A stretch of 64,000 nt of DNA. Source: Chara braunii (taxonomy: Eukaryota; Streptophyta; Charophyceae; Charales; Characeae). The position numbers and the translations under genes were made by a program. The notes beneath the pieces are model-generated. The model saw only the letters and a program-made list of their open reading frames with translations. It was not told where the DNA came from and did not search any database. Shown here one piece after another: positions 46,935 to 56,866 of this stretch (its first letter is position 1; each line of letters starts with the position of its first letter). The stretch covers positions 3,465,609 to 3,529,608 of the forward strand of contig BFEA01000054.1 in assembly GCA_003427395.1 (NCBI GenBank), read 5' to 3'.

Positions 46935-48503
46935 GTTGCATGGGAAACTGTCTCCTCCGCACGCTGTCAAGGAGGTCTGGGCATCTTGGACCCGGTACAT
47001 CAGAACTTGGCGTTGTTATGTAAATGGGTTGTTTCAGCCCTATTTGGGAACAGATCTAAGCTGTGGGTCAGATTAGCGGAATATTTGTTATCCAGAGAAT
47101 GGGAACTTTCCCGACCTGCAGATGTATGGCCCTGTCTCCTTATGCCTTCATTTGCCAAAAAGAAGCCTAAGTCTAGAGTCTGGCGATATATATTGCATGC
47201 TTGGCATAAGCTCTTCCCCCATATTCTTAGACCCCCCGAGACTAGGAGGGAAGTATTTAATCAAATCTTATTCGAAAACCCGTATGTTATTCACCCGGAT
47301 GGCCACTGGTTCAAAGCAGATGGCAGCCCTGGCTCTTTTGGGAAAGCTTGGGTAGAAAGGGGAGTGATTCAGGTAAGAGATATCTGGGACGCCTCAAGAG
47401 AGGATTGGCTATCATTAGATCAGATCAAAATTAAACTGCATCTGTTAAGATTAATGGAAGCCAATTATGATAAGCTTCTTAGTGCCATCCCCCTTTATTG
47501 GAAGACGATGCTACCTGATTCGGCGGAACATGGGCAGGAAGCCTGGGCACTAAGAGATCCAGATGACAGAAGTGAGGTCTTTAGGATCATTGGGCCGGAA
47601 CTCCCTGAGGGTATTAGAGTGGAAGCTTGGTCACGAAAGATGGGGGTTTCATCTAATCCAAGCCTCACCCGAATAGAGGATAGAGTCATAGATACCTCTG
47701 TAGGCCTGGTGGAATGCAGAGTCTGGCAGAACACAGTCAAAGGAAAAATAGAGACCACACTGTGGACTGATAACGCAGAGAGTCTTCAGATGGAACCACC
47801 GCTTTATGGCTGGCTGGGAATTACTGGACCACAATCTCAAACACCTTTGGCGTCATATTCTACCAAAATTGGAGTCCAGATTCAAAGGTCCGCTGTTAAA
47901 AAACAGCCAGCAGTTACAGCCTCGGGGAGGCTATCTAAGGAACCTGGCTTTGTGCTGGGCAACTTAGACCTATTCGGCCACTGGAAAGCTCTGAGAACCA
48001 TGGTTTCCCAGAAGCAAGCCAGCTTGATTTGGTTACAACTTCTATTGGTGACACCTTCAGCAACATGGCTCTCCGCTAAAGGGATGGATATTTCTAAGCA
48101 GTGTGCTCTATGCAGGTGGGGCTGGGAAACTGCTTCCCACATTTGGTTGTACTGCCCCTTTTCAGCACAAATATGGGAGTGGTGGAAAACCAGATGGAAG
48201 GCTATTGCGAGAGAAAACTTCCAGTGGACCCAGGAGTGGTCACTCTATGGTTTGACAGAAGAACACTGTGATCTATCCTCTGGTTGGCCTTATATGGCTA
48301 ATGCCTGCAGGGGAGCAATTATGGAAGTTCTGTGGAAGGCCCGCAATAAGGCCACTTTCCAACAGGAAGATCTCCCCTTCCAAAGTCAGATTTCAACCAT
48401 CCAGGCCCTGATCAGACAATGCATTCGGATCGATTGGCTAGCTCCCCGCCCGCAGTCCTTGAAGAACCGGCACTGGTTCTCCAAAACCTGGGCCAATAAC
48501 TAG
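46935..48503 (+). pseudogene. Insert B ORF2, post-RT region and zf-RVT finger
   Basis: One uninterrupted frame of about 520 codons ends at the TAG at 48,501-48,503. Blocks in order: KVAWETVSSARCQGGLGILD, LLCKWVVSALFGNRSKLWVR, EWELSRPADVWPCL, ILFENPYVIHPDGHWF, WVERGVIQVRDIWD, YGWLGITGP, GNLDLFGHWKALRTMVSQKQ, finger CALCRWGWETASHIWLYC and WKARNKATFQQE. It is the best reference in the window for the C-terminal half of this LINE family. The frame opens upstream at 46,887, but that part is not LINE C-terminus; it belongs to the inversion join. Confidence 0.85.
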
Positions 48504-48996
48504 CAGCCTCCATATCCTCCCAAGGGAAACTGATCTATGCCGATTGGTTACGTGGAGAACGATGAAAGCATAGGAGCCGCTGCAATAGGCTCCCTTCGAA
48601 GTAGTCTGTGTGTTTTTGGCCGCTGTTAGCCCAAATCTCTTATTTAGAAAGGCTTAGCGGGTGCCCTGCCAGTGTAATGCTGGTAAGTTACCTTAGTGCT
48701 AATTGTTATTTCTGAGTACTTTATTAATGTTAGGGTTGCTCTCCTGCTTGGGTGTAAGTTTAGTATTGTCACTAGTGATTTTACTTAGTGAGTAACATAG
48801 CTCAGGTTAGAATTGTTGGTTTTAAAGTAGATCTCATGTTTCTTCTAGGATTAGCTTTTAAGATCCAGCCAATTGGCTGTAAGCTAAACCGGCTGATGCT
48901 GCCGGTAACTCCGGGTTGAATTGTGAGGTCCCCCCGGCCTTTGGTTTTTGTTTTGGAATATAAAGTTAGAATTAAAAAAAAAAAAAAAAAAAAAAA
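48504..48996 (+). other. Insert B 3' UTR and A-tail
   Basis: About 470 bp of non-coding sequence follows the ORF2 stop and ends in 23 A. The last block (CCGGGTTGAATTGTGAGG ... GGAATATAAAGTTAGAATT) resembles the last block at 48,997-49,109, which helps identify the latter as the end of LINE-4. Confidence 0.75.
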
Positions 48997-49156
48997 GTTT
49001 CCCGGTTTCCAGCCCAAGCCTAATCTGGGTAATGGCCCCAGTTTTCCGGGTTGTTTGTGAGGAATTCCCGGCCTCGATTTCCATTGATAATAAAGGATTC
49101 CAATTCTCCAAAAAAAAAAACAAAAAAAAAACAAAAAAAAACAAAACAAAAAAAAA
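48997..49156 (+). mobile_element. LINE-4 3' UTR remainder and A-tail
   Basis: About 110 bp ending ATTGATAATAAAGGATTCC, followed by an A-rich tail with interspersed C (49,110-49,156). It has the same CCGGGTTG-GTGAGG-CCCGGCC order as the insert B UTR end. Adding it to the 280 bp before 39,930 gives a 3' UTR of about 400 bp, close to the length in insert B. Alternative: an independent, extremely short LINE fragment. Confidence 0.6.
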
Positions 49157-49182
49157 GAATTAGAAAGAAAAAATAAATAAAT

Positions 49183-49205
49183 TTGGAACGATACAGAGAA
49201 GATTA
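49183..49205 (+). pseudogene. U6: U6 snRNA fragment directly after the LINE tail
   Basis: TTGGAACGATACAGAGAAGA followed by TTA (23 nt) matches the middle of U6 exactly and stops there. It lies about 25 nt after the LINE-4 A-tail, across an A/T-rich linker, with no U6 5' or 3' end. A template switch between LINE RNA and U6 RNA could produce such a join; other origins are possible. Confidence 0.7.
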
Positions 49206-49398
49206 TTTGCGCACGCGAGGCCCGTTGTCGTGGCGTTTAGACGTGGACCACTCGTTCTCTGCCACAATTCCGAATACATCGGAGGCCTTTTCCGTCCAGA
49301 TGCATTCACAAACTGTTGGCGGATGGCGGCGGATGGCGAGTGGCCCCGTCGAGGCGAGTTCATGCTTCTCTACCCTCGTTACGTAAATGCCATTCAAA

Positions 49399-49521
49399 GG
49401 GCCTCGCCACACCACTCTCGAAATGTGAAAAAGACAAAAATTGTGGCGCGCACATCTGGCCATGTTCTAGCGGGAAGTTCATTCCCATTTTGCACATTTC
49501 GAGAGTGATGTGACGATGCCC
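49399..49521. mobile_element. Small MITE (D1), 123 bp
   Basis: The ends are inverted: GGGCCTCGCCACACCACTCT on the left, and the reverse complement of the right end reads GGGCATCGTCACATCACTCT. Pairing continues through CGAAATGTG to about 34 bp. The flanks are AAA on both sides (49,396-49,398 and 49,522-49,524), a possible 3-bp target duplication. Non-autonomous; its ends resemble those of the Harbinger-like element at 51.5-59.5 kb. Confidence 0.75.
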
Positions 49522-49524
49522 AAA

Positions 49525-49703
49525 GGGCCTTGCTCCACTACGCTACTCATCATCACCAAATCTGGAATACGAGACCGAATCTTCTCCAAGAACATGGAAA
49601 GATCCACCGCCATAACCTTTTTTTTTTTTTTTTTTTTTTTTTTCCCGTCCGTCGCCATAACTTTTGTCGTTTGCGCATGTCGTGTGTAGTGGAAGCGAGG
49701 CCC
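49525..49703. mobile_element. Small MITE (D3), about 179 bp
   Basis: Left end GGGCCTTGCTCCACTACGC; reverse complement of the right end GGGCCTCGCTTCCACTACAC. Flanks AAA and AAG. It directly follows D1 and contains a T23-24 run at about 49,618-49,643. Its right end was later used as the target of the U6 retrocopy. Confidence 0.6.
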
Positions 49704-49706
49704 AAG

Positions 49707-49793
49707 GTCCTTCGGGACATCCGTTAAAATTGGAACGATTCAGAGAAGATTAGAATGTCCCCTGCGCAAGGATGACACGCATAAATCGGGAAA
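49707..49793 (+). pseudogene. U6: U6 snRNA retrocopy with 17-bp target duplication
   Basis: The copy begins at the U6 5' end (GTCCTTCGGGACATCCG) and runs through TTGGAACGATTCAGAGAAGA, CCCCTGCGCAAGGATGACAC to CATAAATCGGGAAA, lacking the last nucleotides and the T-run of a working gene. The 17 bp TGGAAGCGAGGCCCAAG occur immediately before (49,690-49,706) and after it (49,794-49,810). That is a target-site duplication of the length LINE endonucleases make, and there is no A-tail. Not an active gene: no upstream promoter elements and a substituted core. Confidence 0.9.
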
Positions 49794-49853
49794 TGGAAGC
49801 GAGGCCCAAGTGCGTTACGCGTACGTTCCATAGATGCCGCTCGCATGACATTC

Positions 49854-49974
49854 GGCAACGCCACACCACTCTCGAAATGTGCAAAATGAGAATGAACTTC
49901 CCGCTAGAACATGGCCAAATGCAATAGCCACAGTTTTGTCTTTTGCGCATTTCGACAGTGGTGCGGCGAAGCCC
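49854..49974. mobile_element. Small MITE (D2), inverse copy of D1
   Basis: Left end GGCAACGCCACACCACTCTC; reverse complement of the right end GGGCTTCGCCGCACCACTGT. Internally AATGAACTTCCCGCTAGAAC is the reverse complement of the matching stretch in D1, so D1 and D2 are copies of one family in opposite orientation. Confidence 0.75.
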
Positions 49975-50674
49975 ATTACCACTACCCGGTACTTGACACG
50001 TATGTTGTATAATAAACGGCGTCGCCCCTCGTGGCCGCGCTACCTACCACGCAGGGCCTCGCCAGCACTACTCACCGGCCAGTTATGGCCTCGCCGCAGC
50101 AGCCGCGGTTTGCCTCGTCCTCCCTGCACTACTCTCCACATGCAGAAACGACAAGAAGGATGGCAATACATCTTTCCATGTTCTATCGGAAGATTCAGAG
50201 GATTCAGACTGATCTTGCACGTTTGGAGAGCAGGGCAGCGAGGCCTTTTTTCGCATTTGTGGGTGGTGCAGCTCATCCTGTTATTCCTCCTTTTTTTTTT
50301 TTTTTTTTTTTNNNNNNNNNNNNNNNNNNNNNCAGATCTTACCCATTTTTTTTTAATTCCTCGTTTTTGCGCGTTTAGACATCCTGTTATTCCTCGTTTA
50401 TTCCTCGTTTTTGCGCGTTTAGACATTTCCTCACCAGCCGCGCCACCCGCCACTCGCCCATTAGAACGTGCGCTCATTATATCTGCATTTGAGGGAAACT
50501 TATGTCCAGATGGAGCGGTCATTATAGCTGTGTTCATCAGTCTTGATACTGGGATGACCGTACGTTCCGTTCGTTCGAACACTGGTAGTGTGCTTCAGCC
50601 AGGTACGTAGCCCTTGTTCATTACCTTCAATTAATTTTGTCGTTGACTGCTGATTGGTATCTCAGGAGTACTTA
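49975..50674. other. MITE debris, T-run, small assembly gap, short direct repeats
   Basis: A degraded relative of the D family lies at about 50,112-50,243 (left CCTCGTCCTCCCTGCACTAC, reverse complement of right AGGCCTCGCTGCCCTGCTCT). A T-run leads into 21 N at 50,312-50,332. TTCCTCGTTTTTGCGCGTTT occurs twice (about 50,357 and 50,401). No gene is seen. Confidence 0.6.
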
Positions 50675-52223
50675 GGGCCTCGCTCCTCGCTCGACACCAC
50701 TTCAACTCAAGGGTTGAAGGAAAATTCTTCGTTCTACCCGGCCCTAACTTGGCTGCAGAGTTGTTTCTACTTTCCGGCTCTCTAGTGCCAGCCCTCGAAA
50801 CTCAAGTGCGGTGGGGGCAAATTCGCACTTGAGCTCAAGATACCTCTGCCGGGAGCCTTGAGTTCAAGTGCAGCGGATACTACTGCCAGCACTCCGAGTA
50901 GGGCTTTTTTCTCGTTTTTCTTTTTTTTCCAGCAGGCGATCCTGGTCCAGGATTGGTCAAGCAGTGGAGTTAGGTTTCAAGTGCAGGCTATTCAAGGGTT
51001 TCCTCAAGTGTACATGGAACCATAAATCCAGTAAGTGTAAATTGATCACAATTTCTCATTCGGGGCGTCGTTAGACACTCCTCAGGGCATCCTTGGGCTC
51101 CGAGGATGAATCCTCGGAAAAGTTTAGGGTTTCTGTCGTCTTCGTTAGACTCATCCTCGGAGCATTGGCTGTAGGAATCATCCTCGGAGCAATGTCGGAA
51201 AAAAATAGGGGGAAAAAAAAGAAAAAAAGCTGTGCTTCAGGCTTTCAGCCAATAGGGTGCTGCCATGATCCAAATTCTCGGTTGTAACGTCTCTCTACGT
51301 GTATGCCCTCTCCTCTCCGTGAAACACGGATCCTCGGGCCCCAAAGGACCTCGCGAGGTCCCTTGGAGCCGAGGACGATTTGGCTGGGAAATCCTCGGAG
51401 CCCAAGGATTTTACCTCGGAGTGTTTTCACATTTTCATTTCCAATTTCATCTCCGAGGACAGGTGGAAGAAGATGAAATCCTTGGAATCACGTCCCCGAG
51501 GAGTATCTAAGGGCCTCGTTAGCCCTCCTTGGAAATCCGATTTTTAGGAAACCGGCATCGTTACACCGCGTCCTAATTCATGAAATTCCTTGAATGAATG
51601 TGAAAACGCTCCCGAGAGATTTCCTTGGATTCCTCAGAATCCCCAGCCAAAACGTCCTTGGATTCAAGGTGTCCTCGCGAGGTCCCTTGGGCTCAAGGAG
51701 CCGCGATTGACGGATCGTCGTGGAGTGTGCGTCGACACCGAAAATTGGAGTTGTTCGTGGTCCACAGGTCGTCCGTGGTCCATCGGGTGGACACCATCGG
51801 CTTCCTGCAGGCAACAGGCCCCCAACGGCGTTGTGCCGTTACCGTTGGCGCTTCGAGGGTTGGGGGGTGGTTCTTCAGCTACGACGCCGTTCATGTGGCG
51901 GGGTTCTCCTTGCGCGCGTCGTTGGGCGTGGTGTCCAACGGTCGACTTTTTCGAAATTTATTTTGTCCCTGCCATGTGAGCAGCGCTGGCCGACTGTTGT
52001 TCTCCTCGACATCGTTCATTGCCCGGCATTGACATGCGTGCGGGAGGGATCTCCAGTCGGTGCAGATCGACAGCTGCTGCGATTCATGGCAGACGTCCTC
52101 CGACGGCTCCCGCTCCTGTTACTGGGCACTCTTCTCCTGCTCTTTGTCGTCTTGTTGCGCGCCAGTGTCGCTGTACGGGGTCCTCGTGGCAGACGGAGAC
52201 GACAAGTGGCAGCGAACGCGACA

Positions 52224-53969
52224 ATGGAAAAGCGGGAGAGCTCCGCCGGACAACACAGACGTGCGATTGAATTCTCCATTCATGAGCGGCCGGTGTCAAG
52301 CCATCGTCCACCTGCATATGACCCCACGTTGTACAGTCATCTCCCACCGCACCAGCAACAGCTACCGCCGGATCCGAAAGAGGAATGGGTGGACGATCTG
52401 TCCCACACTCTTCCTTTGGGGAGCGGATCTACGCAGGAGTGGATGGGGAGGCACTACCAGCAAAGGGAAGCAGGGACTAGTCGTTAGTCATACTCGGCAA
52501 TGCTGGATTAGGGTATCGACGGTGGCGATACGGAGATTGTGGACTTGGATTTCGGCTTGTCAAGCAGGACGCCTGGAGTGGGTGCGAACACTTGTGCATC
52601 GAACCACGTGGGCGCCACGACCGTCGAGCAAAGGTCTGTAGGTCGGGTGGGAGTGGCCATGGTAGGTGGAAGATCCTCTCGTGTGGATGGCGCGACAGAT
52701 GGGTGTCGTCAAGCGCCCTCCATTTGTGGAGGCGTGAGACCAGTTGGCGATCCGCCGAGGGCAGTGTTACCCACCCACTCAGCGACGCCTTCGCCTGCGC
52801 TAAGGCAGAGGGCGGACGCACCTGCGGTGAACACCAGCACTTCTCCACCGGAAGAAATGGGGAGGCAGGCGTGGGCGTCCTGTCGCCAACAAATGCGCCG
52901 AGCGACCACTGATAACATAACGGACGGGGTGTCACGGATGCGTGTGGGGAGCGATGCCGACGCGGACGACTGTCGGAGGGCGAGTGGTGAAGAATCTCCA
53001 GATTCCCATGCGAGGAGGAACCGGAAGATGCGGCAGACTTGGAGATTCGACCCGTTGGTGTGCGTGGTGGACGAAGGGGTGGATGCGGACGTCAACAGAA
53101 GACCTCGTCACATGGCGGTCGAGGATTGAAGGGTCCTGTGGGCGAGAAGGATGGCAAACATCCAGCTTGGAGTGTTGAGGAGATGATCAAGCTCGCTCGA
53201 GCGGTGCAGGACCAACAAGCTCATTTCGAAGGAATGCCGCACAACTACGGCCACATGCGCAATAGGGAATGGAAGCTGCAGGACCTACAGAAGCGTCTGG
53301 TGGAGGTGGGCGTGAAGAGGACGACCGACGACATCGGCAAGAAGTGGGATAACCTCTTCCATCAGTATAAGAGGGTGCAACGATATAAGAACGTGTCTGG
53401 GGGAAGTTCTAGTGTCTGGGGGGAAGAACTTCTTCATCTTGACGCCTGCTTTGAGAACAGAAGAGGGATTCAACTTCCGAATGGATCAGCAAGTGTGCCT
53501 TGAGATCGATAACAGGTCTCAAGGCAATAAGACCATCTACCCGGATAACCTCGCCGACACGAGTGCCCGGGGAGGAGTGCAGATGCCGGGGGATACTCAA
53601 CGTCAGCCATCCGTTGCACGCGAATCCTGTGCCGGGGGAGATGTGGGTGATGGCAACGACGAAGATGGAGGGTCGGCGCGGGAGTCTGGATTCAGTGCAG
53701 GCAGCACGGGCTGCGCTGGCAAGAGAAAGAACATGTGTCAACAAACTTTTGACGCCATCGCCGAAGTGATGGAGAAGCACGGTGCATTGATGGCGGACAC
53801 TGTAGAGAGGGCAAGCAAGCGACAGTGTAGCATCCTGGAGCGGCAGTGCAACATACTTGAGCGCGAGGTCGAAGCCCAGAAGCGGCAATAAGAGGCGTTC
53901 GATGAGGCGAACATGATGATTTGCACTGCGTTAATGGAGATCGTTAAAGCAATAAGGGAGAGGTCGTGA
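52224..53969 (+). pseudogene. Harbinger-associated Myb/SANT-like DNA-binding protein
   Basis: The likely start is the ATG at 52,224 (MEKRESSAGQHRRAIEFSIH). The frame continues to 52,487 with WVDDLSHTLPLGSGSTQEWM, shifts to 52,539-53,129 (DLDFGLSSRTPGVGANT; SHARRNRKMRQTWRF), shifts again for the SANT/trihelix-like domain in 53,039-53,503 (AWSVEEMIKLARAVQDQQAH, NREWKLQDLQKRL, DIGKKWDNLFHQYKRV), and returns at 53,412 for the C-terminus (KNMCQQTFDAIAEVMEKHGA, SKRQCSILERQCNILERE). A TAA at 53,889 precedes the natural end EIVKAIRERS-TGA at 53,969. The C-terminus is coiled-coil-like. In this transposon family such a protein helps the nuclease find the ends (family knowledge). Introns instead of frameshifts cannot be excluded, but no clean splice pairs were seen. 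Confidence 0.7.
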
Positions 53970-54203
53970 CGCCGCCTGAAGTCCTGCATCTGTGTACATT
54001 CTTCTGCAGTCGGTCATCATGTGAATGCATATCCTAACGCTACATCCCTCGCTTGTTCTCCATGGGTGTCGTGGTGATGGAGGTGACTCCGCACGTGCAG
54101 TCGTGAAGGGCGCTGTTGAAGGCACGGCGTGCGCGTGACAATTCGTGCAGGTTGACGGGAGCGCCGGGTGTCATTGTTGTGAGTAGTTACTTTTCTTCGC
54201 CAC

Positions 54204-54245
54204 GTGTGTATATATATATACATATATATATATATGTATATATGG
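54204..54245. repeat. TA microsatellite
   Basis: TATATATATACATATATATA-type tract of about 40 bp inside the Harbinger-like element, about 340 bp upstream of the second ORF. It might serve as a promoter-like AT tract, but nothing else supports that. Confidence 0.85.
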
Positions 54246-54585
54246 TAGTTTCCCAAGGTTGGAATTTCCTCGGCCTGGATGGGTGACATCGACGCTGTCA
54301 TTCTGGGAGCGCGCCGTGGCAGGGAAAGGTCACCGCCAACACTATAAAGGTCGGTGCATGTCTGCTGGTTTTCGTGTCCTACGTTTTGTGGGCGTCCATT
54401 CCTTGCCACACCTCGGGGCTGTGTTCCAGTGCGCCGGGAGTTGATCATCCTCGCAATCGCCAAACACCACCGTTGTCTTCACTTACTCGTCTCTCTCTTC
54501 TTTATCTATTCGCGGGGTCGTCCGCGACACGCGGCAGACTCACAACGCCTTCATTTGCGAGACGTGGGAGAGCGATCGGTAGCGC

Positions 54586-56219
54586 ATGGCGCCACGCACA
54601 CAGTACCAATTCAAAAGGCGAGAGGGCAGATCCGGCGAAGGCACTGGCGGGCAAACCAGAAGGGGGCACGTCCCGAAGTCCAAAAAGTTGCGTGGGGTTC
54701 ACGGATCGGAGGGCGAGATGGGGGGTGAGGGGGGACAAGACGTGTCGCCCATGGATGTCCCTTCCACGGTCATGCCAACGCTCGGGTTTGGGAGAGACGG
54801 TGTCAGCAGGGAGCGGATGATTTCACTGACCAACCTTGGTCTTCTTGGGACTTCACGTGGCGGCGGGAGCGGAACCGTGAGTTCTCAAGGGATTGTCATC
54901 AACGACACGACACCGCAAAGGCCTGTCAGTTCAACGTCAAGGATCGTTTCCGTTGTTGAACGCACGGATAAAGGACAAGCCCCTGTGTCCCCCTTACGTG
55001 ACGTGGATCTATCGAACACGTTGATGGCCGGGGGCTCGTCGAGGGTTGTCGCACCTTCCGCACAAGTAGGAAGCCCCAATGTCCATGCCACCGCCACTGC
55101 TGCGGGAGAAATGCGAGAAGATCGCAGGGTCGAAGTGGCGGGGAGGAAAGAGGAGAGGGATGAGATTCCGCGGCCAGACTGCGAGGACGACGAGTCTCTG
55201 AACTTGAGGAAGAAACACACTCGTCAGGAGGAAGAGTTGGAGGCGAAATCCAAACTGTGGGTAGACGGGAAGACGTTTTGGGGAAGCGGACCTGGTTGCA
55301 TGATTGCGGACGTCGTGCATGACTGCTCGGACTATTATTGTGCAATTGTGAACGGTGACGCAGGCGCCACCGCCCCGCATGGCGTCATCATGCCAGGCCC
55401 CGATGTTCCGCGCGTGCGAATCGAAGATCCTGCGCAGTGAGAGCCAGCTCTGCGACGGGCGAGACAGACGGAAACTGTCGCTATGCTCGTCATCCATGGG
55501 TGGATATTCAGGTCGTCTTCAAGGTCCGATGGTTTCGCCCGCGCCGAGTCGTATGTCGCCGTCGATTACCCCACCGATCTAGCGAAAGCAGTTTGGTAGA
55601 GCGTAGAGTGGTCGAAGGTAGTGCTGCCTAGTGTCGTCTACCACACGCTCGCTCTGAAGATGGACATTCCATTGTGGTATGCGGGGGCATATATCGAGGA
55701 TAGGCCCGAAGACGACGACATGGCATCCCACCAGGAGTCCACGGTGATGCGTTGGTGTCCTGCTTTCACGATGCGCTTCGAGCCGACCATTTTTCCGACG
55801 ACGGGAAAATATCCCAGTCAAAACTTAGCAGAGTCGCAGACGCTTTCCGCCTGCTTCTCGCCTCGTGCATGTGGGTCATGCGCATGGGGGGTGACGATGC
55901 ACGCTCCTACGAGGAGGCGTCGTACTACGCACAGCTCGTGGCGAAACCCACGATTGTGGCGGCTGGTTCGCAGTCCTTCAACTGGAGCAGACATGTTCTC
56001 CAGTCCGTGAATGCCGTATTGACTCGCCTCGGGAAGCCGCCCTTGACGATGGGTGCGTTTCCTAACTACATCCCGGAGTGGGCTTCATGTGGAGTGCGCT
56101 TCAACTACCACACTGATTTGGCGGACCCCGACATCGCGGCGAAGATGGACTGGATGGGGACGGGACCTTTTGATGGTGATCGCAAGGAGGATGGTCCCGA
56201 CGACGATGTAGGGAAGTGA
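54586..56219 (+). pseudogene. Second Harbinger-internal ORF, unknown function
   Basis: Frame 54586-55440 (284 codons, MAPRTQYQFKRREGRSGEGT) is Gly/Ser/Arg-rich and disordered for about 200 residues, then becomes more ordered (KLWVDGKTFWGSGPGCMIAD, VHDCSDYYCAIVNGD). The reading then passes through 55,437 and 55,621 (VVYHTLALKMDIPLWYAGAY) to 55,752-56,219 (DAFRLLLASCMWVMRMGGDD, HVLQSVNAVLTRLGKPPL, GVRFNYHTDLADPDIAAKMD), which ends in an acidic tail. At least two frame changes. I do not recognise a domain. Its place between the SANT-like and nuclease genes, within the terminal repeats, makes it a third gene of the transposon or captured sequence. Confidence 0.5.
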
Positions 56220-56760
56220 ATTTGGTGGATATGGTCGTCCTGCTCATCGTGGCAGCATGCTTCGCCCGTGGAGTGGAATGGTCCGTGGTCTTTGGCGGCA
56301 CGCCCATCGTTTTGGTTTGTGTATGGCGGGTGCGGGGGCAGGGGGGAAGGGGTGTCCACGCAGGATTGGCATGGGGGTTAAGCTAGCAGGCGAAGTTAGG
56401 GGTGGCTAGAGTCCGGGCAGGATGAGGGGTTGGGGGGGGGGGGATGTGTACATGTGTGTCGACGATCGAGGGGCGCTTTGAAGTTGATGTGGCCGTTTTG
56501 TTTCGCCCTAGTGGTGTAGTGTGCCATGTCGCCCGCCGACGTGCATAATCGTGGCAGCCGACCGCAAATGTGGTTGTTTTCGTTTTCGTTTTCTTGCGGA
56601 TTTGTACAGTGCATGCACAGCTAAGTGAAGGCCATGTGATTAATGGCACCTTTTTGGGGATGACACAACAAGAGGGGATGCGTTTTTTCAATTTCTTTCA
56701 TGGAGCCAGGGCATATGTCAAATGGTAAATTCCGCATACCTGGAAATTGTGTTTTTGCAT

Positions 56761-56798
<38 letters not shown>

Positions 56799-56819
56799 GT
56801 TGGTTGATCGATTGGTTGG

Positions 56820-56866
<47 letters not shown>

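Larger units (their letters stand above)
42798..48996 (+). mobile_element. Insert B: young LINE with inverted 5' part and outward tail
   Basis: The A23 run at 48,974-48,996 is the tail of a plus-strand copy whose 3' part starts near 46,935 (KVAWETV, post-RT). Left of it, 42,798 to about 46,900 holds ORF1, endonuclease and linker on the minus strand, with the 5'-most end (ORF1 start) touching the 3' part. This is again the twin-priming layout, here with loss of the RT core (roughly 1 kb) at the join. The coding frames are long and nearly unbroken, so the insertion is probably recent. Confidence 0.7.

Noticed and set aside
51720-52223. Open frame upstream of and in frame with the SANT-like gene, including a Leu-rich, membrane-like segment
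   Set aside because: The recognisable protein starts at the ATG at 52,224. The upstream part is Arg/Gly/Val-rich, open in several frames at once, and has no motif. The hydrophobic run looks like a by-product of CTG/TTG-rich sequence.
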